A stretch of DNA of 64,000 bases from the NCBI GenBank assembly GCA_021772975.1, contig JAJFKY010000010.1, positions 81,468 to 145,467 on the forward strand, written 5' to 3'. The translations under genes and the position numbers were made by a program. Each line of letters opens with the position of its first letter. Position 1 is the stretch's first letter. A model generated the notes under the pieces. That model did no database searches. It saw only the letters and a list, made by a program, of their open reading frames with translations, and was not told where the DNA came from. This DNA is from Gammaproteobacteria bacterium. Its GTDB lineage: Bacteria; Pseudomonadota; Gammaproteobacteria; Xanthomonadales; Wenzhouxiangellaceae. Below, piece by piece: positions 1 through 7,884 of this stretch.

Positions 1-1736
1 TTGACCCGCCCGTTTTTGCCGACCGTACCCAGTAGAATCCATTCTTCACCCAGATCTCTCCGCAGCGTTTCCACGCTGTGCTCCTCGGTGATTCGGGTCA
101 GTTGAATCTCCCAGCCGGCGGCCAGCAACTCATTCAGATGCACGCTGTTGGCCTCCGCTGTCCAGGCAATGTGACCACGCTGTTGACGATCCAGGCGCCG
201 GTTTTTGTTCTGCATGGTATGACTGGCCGGCAGTTGAAACACATTGTGCTGACCAAACTCTCCGGCCAGCGCCTTACACACCAGGGCGTTGTAAAAATGA
301 TTGCCGGAAGTACATATCACGGCATTCAGATGATGCAGACTGACCCAGTCTTTGGCGTGTTCGGAAAGCAGCTCGCCATAGTAAAAATCGATGCCCGCCA
401 GGCGCGCCGCCTTCAACGCGGACCACGAGCCGTCGACCAGCTTGACACTGATATTCGCTGCGCCCAGCGCCTGGGCCAGCGCGGTTGAAAAGGCATTGGC
501 GCCGACAATCAGCAAACCGCCGTCGTGTTTAGCCGACAGACCCAGCCGCCGCGCCACACCTTCGATGGTCAAGCCATGCAGAATGACCGTGACCAGAATG
601 ACGGCAAAGGTAATCGGCAGTAACTGCTCAGCGTCAGCATAGCCTGCCTCCACCATACCCGGACCAAACAAACCCGCCGTGGCGGCGGCCACGATTCCGC
701 GTGGCGCGATCCAGGCCAGCAGTTTGCGATCTTCGCTACGCATGCCCGAACGCATGGTCGCCAGCCAGATACTGAGTGGGCGCACCAGCAGTAAAAATGC
801 CAGCACCAGCAACCCGGAACGCCAGCTCATCGCCTGCAGCACCTCCAGTTCAAGACTGGCGGTCAGCACGATAAACAGCGCAGACACCAGAATAATGCTG
901 AGATTTTCCTTAAAGCGGCGCAGATCTTCCAAACCACCGAGATTCATATTACCCAGCACCAGCCCCATCAGCGTAACCGCCAGCAGTCCGGCTTCATGCT
1001 GGAACAGATTGGCCAGTTCATAAGCCACCAGCACCAGCGCGATCAATAATGGCGGTTTGAGATGTTCGGGCACCAGCCCGCGGGCATAGGTCTTGCCCGT
1101 CAGCCAGCCGCCCAGCCCGCCGAACAACAGCGCGGCAAATATCGCCAGACCCAGATCCATGAGCACCTGCACACCCGAGCCGCCATCTCCCGAATAAATA
1201 AAATACTGATAGACCAGCACCGCCAGCAACACGCCGGTGGGATCATTGACGATGCCTTCCCACTTAAGCAGCGAAGCACTGTCCTGATTCAATTTGGCAT
1301 GCCGCAGCAAGGGCTGGATCACGGTCGGGCCGGTCACCACCAGCATCGCACCCAGGACCAATGCAACCGGCCAGCTCAGGCCACCGATGTAATACGCCGC
1401 TACCGCACCCAGCAACCAGGCAATCGGCGGCCCAAGCATCACCAGACGACGGATATGTCCGCCGACCCGCCGGAATTCACGCAACTCCAGGTCGAGTCCA
1501 CCTTCAAACAATACCAGCGCCACACCCAGACCGATCAGGTTCTGAAAGCCTGGCAGGCGGCTGTCGATGTCCAGTAAGCCCCCCCATAATTCGGCCAGTG
1601 GTCCCAACAGCAGGCCCAGCACGATCAGGACAATAATCGCCGGTATCCTGATTCGCCAGGATATCCACTGTGCCGCCAGACCCGCGACCACCACAATCAG
1701 TGTGGTAAAGCCAATATGCAAACCATGTTCCGCCAT
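1..1736 (-). CDS. CPA1-type Na+(K+)/H+ antiporter with C-terminal TrkA-N-like domain (3' end cut by window)
   Basis: Partial gene running off the left edge; about 578 residues are visible from the ATG at 1736. Residues 1 to about 400 are strongly hydrophobic with roughly a dozen membrane segments and carry NhaP/CPA1-like motifs (TGPTVIQPLLR, then WEGIVNDPTGVLLAVLVY). From about residue 415 a cytosolic Rossmann-like stretch begins with LLIVGANAFSTALAQALG, resembling a TrkA-N/RCK nucleotide-binding domain. By family it exchanges Na+ or K+ for protons across the inner membrane; the C-terminal domain probably gates it. The start ATG overlaps the hemH stop (TAATG), so translation is probably coupled to hemH. 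The cation is not determinable from sequence alone. Confidence 0.85.
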   Translation of the reverse strand, partial: MAEHGLHIGFTTLIVVVAGLAAQWISWRIRIPAIIVLIVLGLLLGPLAELWGGLLDIDSRLPGFQNLIGLGVALVLFEGGLDLELREFRRVGGHIRRLVMLGPPIAWLLGAVAAYYIGGLSWPVALVLGAMLVVTGPTVIQPLLRHAKLNQDSASLLKWEGIVNDPTGVLLAVLVYQYFIYSGDGGSGVQVLMDLGLAIFAALLFGGLGGWLTGKTYARGLVPEHLKPPLLIALVLVAYELANLFQHEAGLLAVTLMGLVLGNMNLGGLEDLRRFKENLSIILVSALFIVLTASLELEVLQAMSWRSGLLVLAFLLLVRPLSIWLATMRSGMRSEDRKLLAWIAPRGIVAAATAGLFGPGMVEAGYADAEQLLPITFAVILVTVILHGLTIEGVARRLGLSAKHDGGLLIVGANAFSTALAQALGAANISVKLVDGSWSALKAARLAGIDFYYGELLSEHAKDWVSLHHLNAVICTSGNHFYNALVCKALAGEFGQHNVFQLPASHTMQNKNRRLDRQQRGHIAWTAEANSVHLNELLAAGWEIQLTRITEEHSVETLRRDLGEEWILLGTVGKNGRV

Positions 1737-2866
1737 TAGCGTTGTTTCCCTGTTGAGGTGTTTCCATCGACCAGCGGTAGCGGATAATCATCCAGTTCAG
1801 CGCGCCGCAACGCCCGCTGCCGACGCTGACCGTCGTTATCAGTACTTAAGGCCGGCCAGTGCTGTAAATGCAACTGCAGTATTCCGGCCAGCATATCGAT
1901 CTGTGCCCTGGAGTCATTCAGGGCGGGAATGTAGTCCAGCTGTTGCCCACCGGCCGCCACGAACAGCTCCTGATTCTCCATCGCTATTTCCTCCAGTGTT
2001 TCCAGACAATCCACCGCAAACCCAGGGCAGACCACCTGGACCCGCCGACCGCCGTCGCGGGCAAATTGCTGCAACCATTGATCAGTATATGGCTGCAACC
2101 ACGGCTCACGCCCCAGGCGGGACTGGAAACTGACCTGCCAGGCGTCCGCGCTCAAGCCCAGCTGTTCAGCGATCAGCCGCGCACTGGCATGACACTGGCA
2201 GTAGTACGGATCTCCCTGACGGAAATAACGCTGTGGGATGCCATGAAAAGAAAACAGCAGTTTATCGCCACTGCCATGCACCTGCTGATAGGCACGAATA
2301 CTCTCGGCCACCGCAGCGGACCATTCCGGATGTTGAAAATATTGATTGACGAACCGCAGTTCCGGCAGCCAGCGCTGGCGCTGCAGCGCGCTGGTAACCG
2401 CATCAAATACACTGGCGGTGGTGGTCGCTGAATACTGTGGATATAGCGGCAGCACCAGCAAACGGTCTATACCCTCGCGCTGTAATGCCGCTAACACCTC
2501 GGGAATGCCCGGCCTGCCGTAAGTCATCGCCAGTGCAACGCTGGTCCCGCTCAGCCCTGGATGCCTGGCCAGGCCCGCGCTTAACCGCTGACTAAGAACC
2601 AGCAAAGGCGAACCGTCCTGGCGCCAGACTTTGGCATAGGCCTTGGCGGAGCGGCCGCTGCGAAACGGTAAAATAATGCCATTGAGCACCAGCCACCATA
2701 TCCAGCGCGGCACCTCTACCACCCGCCGGTCAGACAGGAACTGCTTGAGATAGGGCCTGACAGCTGCGGCAGTTGGCGCATCCGGAGTACCCAGATTTAC
2801 CAGCAACACGCCGATGCGCAATACTTGCTGATGATCGTAGCTGGCCTGCTGAAAACGCTCTGCCAT
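1736..2866 (-). CDS. hemH: Ferrochelatase
   Basis: 376 residues, normal for proteobacterial ferrochelatase, which inserts Fe2+ into protoporphyrin IX in the last step of heme synthesis. The N-terminus has the family opening GVLLVNLGTPDAP. The signature FSFHGIPQRYF then GDPYYCQCH places the metal-inserting histidine near residue 208. Further on, CPGFAVDCLETLEEI matches the conserved acidic helix. hemF lies 3.5 kb away on the same strand but in another unit. The stop codon overlaps the antiporter start by one base, which links two functionally unrelated genes. Confidence 0.96.
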   Translation of the reverse strand: MAERFQQASYDHQQVLRIGVLLVNLGTPDAPTAAAVRPYLKQFLSDRRVVEVPRWIWWLVLNGIILPFRSGRSAKAYAKVWRQDGSPLLVLSQRLSAGLARHPGLSGTSVALAMTYGRPGIPEVLAALQREGIDRLLVLPLYPQYSATTTASVFDAVTSALQRQRWLPELRFVNQYFQHPEWSAAVAESIRAYQQVHGSGDKLLFSFHGIPQRYFRQGDPYYCQCHASARLIAEQLGLSADAWQVSFQSRLGREPWLQPYTDQWLQQFARDGGRRVQVVCPGFAVDCLETLEEIAMENQELFVAAGGQQLDYIPALNDSRAQIDMLAGILQLHLQHWPALSTDNDGQRRQRALRRAELDDYPLPLVDGNTSTGKQR

Positions 2867-3060
2867 GTTTAGGCATCTCCGCTAAATCCGGCATCATAAC
2901 CGATGCTTGGAATCAGGCCCATCCCGACACATGCTACGGAATGGACGGTATCAGTGAGGTTATACGGCTAAAGTATTGAGGTATCAACACTTTGCAAATG
3001 ATTCTATGGCTGTTAGCATGGTAGGTTCTCAAGTACGGACGGAATCTGACGGTTACTGCA

Positions 3061-4029
3061 ATGAGTTTTACCCAGGCAAAAATCTGTTGCCACCGGATGA
3101 TCCGGTACGGTACCGTATTGCTGGCCATCGTCATGACCGGCCTGCTGCTGATAAGCAGCGCCAGCGCGCAGCCGTTCGGCTACTCAGTGAACTCCGACAG
3201 CCGTACCGCCAGCGAAGACACCATCGACAATCTGTATCTGATCAACCTTGCCAACGGCGAAGCCACCCGGATCGGTGCAGTGGGCTTTCTGGATGTTGAA
3301 GGCCTGGCTTTCAATCCGGATGGCGTATTGTTTGGCGCGGATGATGAAAGTAACTCACTGATCGAGATCAATACGCAGGATGGCGGCGGCTTTGCCCTGG
3401 GTGGTCAGACCAATAACCTGCAGCTGAACCCGACAGATTTATTTGATTTCGGGCTGACCTTTCTGTGTGATAACAACCAGGCCATATTGTCCTCTGACAA
3501 CATGCAGCAATTGCTGATGTCGGATTTGAACGACAATGCCCGCGCTCACGTGATCGGCAATACCAGCAATGTGCCCATCACCGGCCTGGCCAACCGGGTC
3601 ACGACTGATGGTGAACAGATTTTTGGTCTGGGTTCGGGCAACGCGCCCAGCCTGTACCGGATTGATGTTGAAACCGGAGTGGCCAGTCCGGTCGGACCAC
3701 TGCAAAACGCTGCTCCCTATACCGATGCCGGACTCGCTTTTGATGAAACAGGCCGGTTATGGGCCATCACTGACCGTTCCAGTATTGCCAGTGAAACCCT
3801 ACCCAGTCAGATTTTACTGATCGACATCGATACCGGCTCAGCCACCGTGGTGGCGGAGACCATTGACGGCCTGGAGTCGCTCGCCATCACCGCACCTGAC
3901 TGTGACAGCATTAACGGCACCATTGCCGATCCCACTGTAGAAGTACCGGCTCTCAACCGTTTCGGTTTGTTGCTGCTTATGGTGGTGCTGTTCACACTCG
4001 CAGGGTATCATTTACGCAGATCAAGATAG
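3061..4029 (+). CDS. Secreted beta-propeller-like protein with IPTL-CTERM-like tail
   Basis: 322 residues from the ATG at 3061. An internal ATG at 3097 gives a more typical signal peptide (hydrophobic VLLAIVMTGLLLI followed by ASA-Q) and may be the true start. The mature part has repeated blade-like units such as LYLINLANGEATRIG and LFGADDESNSLIEINTQDG, as in DUF4394/NHL-type propellers. The C-terminus is VPALNRFGLLLLMVVLFTLA followed by basic residues: a short motif, one hydrophobic helix and an Arg-rich end, the architecture of IPTL-CTERM sorting tails. It ends 15 bp before tatA and may share its transcript. Substrate and partners are unknown. Confidence 0.75.
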   Translation: MSFTQAKICCHRMIRYGTVLLAIVMTGLLLISSASAQPFGYSVNSDSRTASEDTIDNLYLINLANGEATRIGAVGFLDVEGLAFNPDGVLFGADDESNSLIEINTQDGGGFALGGQTNNLQLNPTDLFDFGLTFLCDNNQAILSSDNMQQLLMSDLNDNARAHVIGNTSNVPITGLANRVTTDGEQIFGLGSGNAPSLYRIDVETGVASPVGPLQNAAPYTDAGLAFDETGRLWAITDRSSIASETLPSQILLIDIDTGSATVVAETIDGLESLAITAPDCDSINGTIADPTVEVPALNRFGLLLLMVVLFTLAGYHLRRSR

Positions 4030-4044
4030 CCGGATTTTATACCC

Positions 4045-4284
4045 ATGCTGCAAAATATCAGTGCCGTACAACTCATTATCCTTCTCGCTATAGTCCTGTT
4101 GGTATTTGGCACCAAACGGCTGCGCAACCTGGGCAGCGACCTGGGCACCGCCATTCGCGGCTTCCGCAAAGGCATGAGCGAAGAAGATGAAGATGAATCC
4201 AAACAGCCAGAACAGTTAAGCAACAGCGCTGACGACGACTCCATCAACACCAAAAACAATACCCACAAAACGCACTCCGGTTAA
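4045..4284 (+). CDS. tatA: Sec-independent translocase subunit TatA
   Basis: 79 residues. One N-terminal membrane helix (about residues 6-22) is followed by the TatA hinge and amphipathic helix [20 protein letters not shown] and a charged, acidic tail. TatA oligomers form the conduit that exports folded, often cofactor-bearing proteins with twin-arginine signals. It is the first gene of a compact tatABC set: 8 bp separate it from tatB. Confidence 0.95.
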   Translation: MLQNISAVQLIILLAIVLLVFGTKRLRNLGSDLGTAIRGFRKGMSEEDEDESKQPEQLSNSADDDSINTKNNTHKTHSG

Positions 4285-4292
4285 ATTCCGCC

Positions 4293-4682
4293 ATGTTTGA
4301 TATCGGCTTCGGTGAACTTGTCATCATCGGCCTTATCGGGCTGTTGGTGCTTGGTCCGGAGCGGCTGCCCGGGGTTGCCAAAACACTGGGTGGTTTTGTC
4401 CGCAAGGCACGCCGCACCTGGCATCAGATGCGGGTTGAGCTGGAATCTGAAGTTGATCGTTCCCGGATTCGGGATATCAAGAACGAAATGACCGAAACCC
4501 GCAAACAGTTGCGCGAGTCGGTTCAGGCCGCCGACGACTCGTTACGTCAGACGGGTGATAAACTGCAGCAGACCGTTAACGAAGTCAGTCAGCCCACTAC
4601 CGGTTCCAAAGCCAGTCCCCGTGCCGGCACCGCTGCAACCAGCAATAACGGCTCATCCCCGGATAAACCCTCTGATCAATGA
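4293..4682 (+). CDS. tatB: Sec-independent translocase subunit TatB
   Basis: 129 residues. It opens MFDIGFGELVIIGLIGLLVL with the TatB GPERLPGVAKTLGG motif after the membrane helix. A long charged amphipathic helix and a low-complexity Ser/Thr/Pro-rich tail follow. TatB works with TatC to recognise twin-arginine signal peptides. Its last four bases overlap the tatC start (ATGA), indicating translational coupling. Confidence 0.95.
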   Translation: MFDIGFGELVIIGLIGLLVLGPERLPGVAKTLGGFVRKARRTWHQMRVELESEVDRSRIRDIKNEMTETRKQLRESVQAADDSLRQTGDKLQQTVNEVSQPTTGSKASPRAGTAATSNNGSSPDKPSDQ

Positions 4683-5443
4683 GTACCGACACCGACACTG
4701 ATCGCGAGCAGACGCTGCTCGAACACCTGCTGGAACTGCGCAACCGGATCATGTGGTCGGTGCTGGCGGTGGTTGGTGCAACGCTGGTATTGCTGCCATT
4801 CTCGCAGGAAATCTATTCATTCATGGCGGAGCCGATGCTGCGCCACCTGCCAGCCGGCAGCAGCATGATCGCCATCGATGTGACCACACCTTTTCTGACC
4901 CCCTTCAAACTGACTTTGATGTGCGGGCTGGTGGTGGCTATTCCGGTGATCATTTATCAGTTCTGGTCGTTTGTAGCGCCGGGGCTGTATGAGAAGGAAA
5001 AGCATCTTGCCAAGCCACTGCTGGTCTCCGCGACACTGCTGTTTTATCTGGGCTGTGCGTTTGCTTACTACGTGGTGTTTCCGGTGGCGTTTGAATTCTT
5101 TACCCGCATGGCCCCCGAAGGCGTGGCGGTGTCTACTGATATCAGCAGCTATCTGCAATTCATCCTATCGCTGTTTTTTGCTTTCGGCATCGCCTTTGAG
5201 CTGCCCATCGCCATTATTATTCTGGTCGCGCTGGGCGTCACTACGCCGGCCAAACTGGCCACCAAAAGACCTTACATCTTTGTTGGAGCGTTCGCTGCCG
5301 GCATGCTGCTGACACCACCGGATATTATCTCCCAGACACTGCTGGCGATTCCCATGTGGATGCTGTTTGAGTTTGGTCTGGTGTTATCACGGGTGCTTGT
5401 TACCAAACCCCGCGAGCAGGCTGAAACGGATAGCCCGGACTGA
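4679..5443 (+). CDS. tatC: Sec-independent translocase subunit TatC
   Basis: 254 residues with six predicted membrane segments. The N-terminal cytoplasmic stretch LLEHLLELRNRIMWSV is the family hallmark and contributes to the twin-arginine signal-peptide site. FWSFVAPGLYEKEK is the conserved first-loop region. The length matches the family. The gene ends 5 bp from the convergent deacetylase stop, so there is no room for a separate terminator. Confidence 0.97.
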   Translation: MSTDTDTDREQTLLEHLLELRNRIMWSVLAVVGATLVLLPFSQEIYSFMAEPMLRHLPAGSSMIAIDVTTPFLTPFKLTLMCGLVVAIPVIIYQFWSFVAPGLYEKEKHLAKPLLVSATLLFYLGCAFAYYVVFPVAFEFFTRMAPEGVAVSTDISSYLQFILSLFFAFGIAFELPIAIIILVALGVTTPAKLATKRPYIFVGAFAAGMLLTPPDIISQTLLAIPMWMLFEFGLVLSRVLVTKPREQAETDSPD

Positions 5444-5448
5444 TCGCT

Positions 5449-6282
5449 TTAACGCTTGAGACTGTTCAGCAACGACATCAATTCGCTTTCCGAAGACCAG
5501 TCCCGGCGGCAGACGTAGCGGGGCAGAAGCCAGCGATTGCTGGCCGCCGTCACCGGTTCAGGCTCCGTGCTGAAAGCAGCCATCAGACCCGTTTGCTGTT
5601 GCCGGCCGGGTAAATAATCATACGCCAGAATATCCGGGCAATCGCCATAAGGATAGGCAAAATAACGGGCTGTACCGGCGCCATTCAGGCTAACCAGATA
5701 GGCCTGTGCCTGAGCGATCTGCCAGTCGCATTCCTGGCTATCCCGGAGCTGCTGAAATGATCCATAGTCACTTCCGTAACGCAATCTTTCAGCAACGCCT
5801 GGGTGTTTGTGATCCCAGGAGTGATTTTGGATGCTGAACAGACCTTCCGCCTGTGCGATTGGCCACCATTCATCACCCCACCAGCCCTGTCCAATCAGAC
5901 AGGTCTGGTCCAGACATTCGCGTGCCCGCGGGGAGACGATCACGAAACTGGTGACCAGTCCGGAAACGCCTGAATAAACCGGGTCCGAATGCACAAACTC
6001 ACGCAGGATACTGGCAAAGCTGCGCTGCATCCCGAACACCGGGTGCTCCAGGTCGTACCAGTCAAAATAACTGCCATCATCGAAGGTGATGGCCAGCGAG
6101 CGACGCGGCAGACTATCCATGCGCTGCCGGATGACCGCCTCAACCAGTTGCTTCAGCGTAATGATTGTCCAGCCGCTACGCCTGATTGAGTGCAGATCAC
6201 TGGCCAGCGCGAGATGATCGTTACTGGCATAATCCAGGCCGTCGACCTGGTTGCTGTGATAGGTCAATACCGGGACGCTCAC
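5449..6282 (-). CDS. NodB-type polysaccharide deacetylase family protein, probably cytoplasmic
   Basis: 277 residues. The NodB-homology signature LAITFDDGS lies at about residues 64-72, and the second metal motif NHSWDHKH (His-x3-His) is near residue 150. FAYPYGD near residue 210 matches the third conserved block. Such enzymes remove N- or O-acetyl groups from sugars with a divalent metal. No signal peptide or membrane helix is visible, unlike most peptidoglycan or chitin deacetylases. It is a clear paralogue of the protein at 45852-46676, sharing the opening VPxLxYHS, the TFDDGS core and a DE/DDWW patch. It ends the minus-strand hemF unit. Substrate unknown. Confidence 0.85.
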   Translation of the reverse strand: MSVPVLTYHSNQVDGLDYASNDHLALASDLHSIRRSGWTIITLKQLVEAVIRQRMDSLPRRSLAITFDDGSYFDWYDLEHPVFGMQRSFASILREFVHSDPVYSGVSGLVTSFVIVSPRARECLDQTCLIGQGWWGDEWWPIAQAEGLFSIQNHSWDHKHPGVAERLRYGSDYGSFQQLRDSQECDWQIAQAQAYLVSLNGAGTARYFAYPYGDCPDILAYDYLPGRQQQTGLMAAFSTEPEPVTAASNRWLLPRYVCRRDWSSESELMSLLNSLKR

Positions 6283-6335
6283 ATGCTGGCCAACAGGCTT
6301 TTGCGCAACACTAAAACGCCATCATCAGCGTTCGC

Positions 6336-7298
6336 TTAGATTGACTCAGCTGCAAGCCAGTCACGCGGGCTGAGACACTTATACAGCTGCGCTTCCTGGC
6401 TGTCAGCTTCAGGTTGCCAGTTATATCGCCAGCTGACCAGCGGAGGCAGTGACATCAGAATAGATTCGGTACGGCCATCGGACTGCAGACCAAACAGGGT
6501 GCCGCGATCATACAGCAGATTGAATTCCACATAACGGCCGCGCCGATACAATTGAAAGTCCCGCTGCTGCTGGGTGTAAGGCTGCTGTTCACGCTGCTCG
6601 ACTATGGGTAAATAAGCCGGCAGGTAACTGTCTCCCACCGCCTGCAGGAAATCAAAACTGGTGGCAAACGGCCAATGATTCAGATCATCAAAAAACAATC
6701 CGCCCACCCCGCGGGTTTCATCCCGGTGACGCAGGTAAAAATACCGGTCACAATAGGATTTATATTCCGGATAAACCTCCGCCCCGAACGGTTCACAGGC
6801 CGATTTTGCGGTCTGGTGCCAGTGCCGGATATCTTCCAGAAAAGGATAATAAGGCGTCAGGTCGTAACCACCGCCAAACCACCAGATCGGTTTTTTATCC
6901 GCTGCCTCAGCGATAAACAAGCGTATATTCATATGGCTGGTTGGCGCCAGCGGATTGTTCGGATGGATCACCAGCGAGACGCCCATTGCCTGAAAGCCAC
7001 AGCCGGCCAGCTCAGGACGCGCCGCGGTGGCGGGTTTGGGTAATTCCGGCCCGTGAATATGTGAAAAGGCCACGCCGGCCTGCTCGAACACTCTGCCGTT
7101 ACGCAACACCATGGTCACACCGCCACCGCCCTGCTCACGCTGCCAGCTATCGCGCTGGAAGCTGGCCTGACCGTCCAGTTGCTCGAAAGCATCACAGATA
7201 TGTCGTTGCAGGTTCTGCAGGTAACGCTTGACCGCGGCGATGTCGTTTTCGCCGGGGGTGTCCTGCGGTGAAGAAGATGGTGTGGGTGTATTATTCAT
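6336..7298 (-). CDS. hemF: Oxygen-dependent coproporphyrinogen III oxidase
   Basis: 320 residues, close to the family norm of about 300-310. Conserved blocks include [43 protein letters not shown] and [18 protein letters not shown]. The enzyme uses O2 to decarboxylate two propionates of coproporphyrinogen III in the cytosol, so the organism makes heme aerobically. Its start overlaps the tsaC stop by 4 bases (ATGA), so the two are probably cotranslated. Confidence 0.97.
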   Translation of the reverse strand: MNNTPTPSSSPQDTPGENDIAAVKRYLQNLQRHICDAFEQLDGQASFQRDSWQREQGGGGVTMVLRNGRVFEQAGVAFSHIHGPELPKPATAARPELAGCGFQAMGVSLVIHPNNPLAPTSHMNIRLFIAEAADKKPIWWFGGGYDLTPYYPFLEDIRHWHQTAKSACEPFGAEVYPEYKSYCDRYFYLRHRDETRGVGGLFFDDLNHWPFATSFDFLQAVGDSYLPAYLPIVEQREQQPYTQQQRDFQLYRRGRYVEFNLLYDRGTLFGLQSDGRTESILMSLPPLVSWRYNWQPEADSQEAQLYKCLSPRDWLAAESI

Positions 7299-7855
7299 CG
7301 TAGTATTTTATCGCTAACCAGATCACGAATCTCACTTGGCTGGGCATTTGATCCGCACTCGCCCGCCACAATCAGGTCCAGTTTATCGTTGAAGTAATCA
7401 GCAACCTGGGCGGCGCTGACAGCGGGCGCCTGACCGGTGGGATTGGCGCTGGTGGAAATTATCGGCATATCCTCGCACAGCAAGCGGGCCAGTGCGTGGC
7501 CCGGACAGCGCAGCGCGATCCGATCAGTGCCGCCGGTTAACCATACCGGCGCCTGCCCGGAGGCAGGAAATAACCACGTAATGGCTGCTGGCCAGCTGTG
7601 ATCTGCTTTCGGCCACAACGCAGCATAGTTGTTATCCAGCCATGCCGAAACCTGTGATAGATCCTTGACCAGAGTGATCACGCCTTGCCCGGCTGCCCGC
7701 TGTTTGAGCTGGCGCACCCGCTGGACGGCAGCCTGATCGGCGGCGGCGCAACCCAGCCCGTATACGGCTTCGGTGGGATAGGCAATGACCTGCCCCGCCG
7801 CCAGAGCAACTCTGGCCTGTTTGATATCAGTAGTCGTAACGGTCATTGAATCCAA
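7295..7855 (-). CDS. tsaC: Threonylcarbamoyl-AMP synthase (YrdC/TsaC)
   Basis: 186 residues, single YrdC domain without the Sua5 C-terminal extension. [15 protein letters not shown] near residue 27 and [12 protein letters not shown] near residue 140 are the family substrate and nucleotide motifs. It makes threonylcarbamoyl-AMP from threonine, bicarbonate and ATP for the t6A37 modification of ANN-decoding tRNAs. It sits between topA (29 bp upstream) and hemF (4-base overlap), a common gammaproteobacterial arrangement. Confidence 0.94.
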   Translation of the reverse strand: MDSMTVTTTDIKQARVALAAGQVIAYPTEAVYGLGCAAADQAAVQRVRQLKQRAAGQGVITLVKDLSQVSAWLDNNYAALWPKADHSWPAAITWLFPASGQAPVWLTGGTDRIALRCPGHALARLLCEDMPIISTSANPTGQAPAVSAAQVADYFNDKLDLIVAGECGSNAQPSEIRDLVSDKILR

Positions 7856-7884
7856 CTCAACAGCAGTTGGCCGAGGGGAGATTT

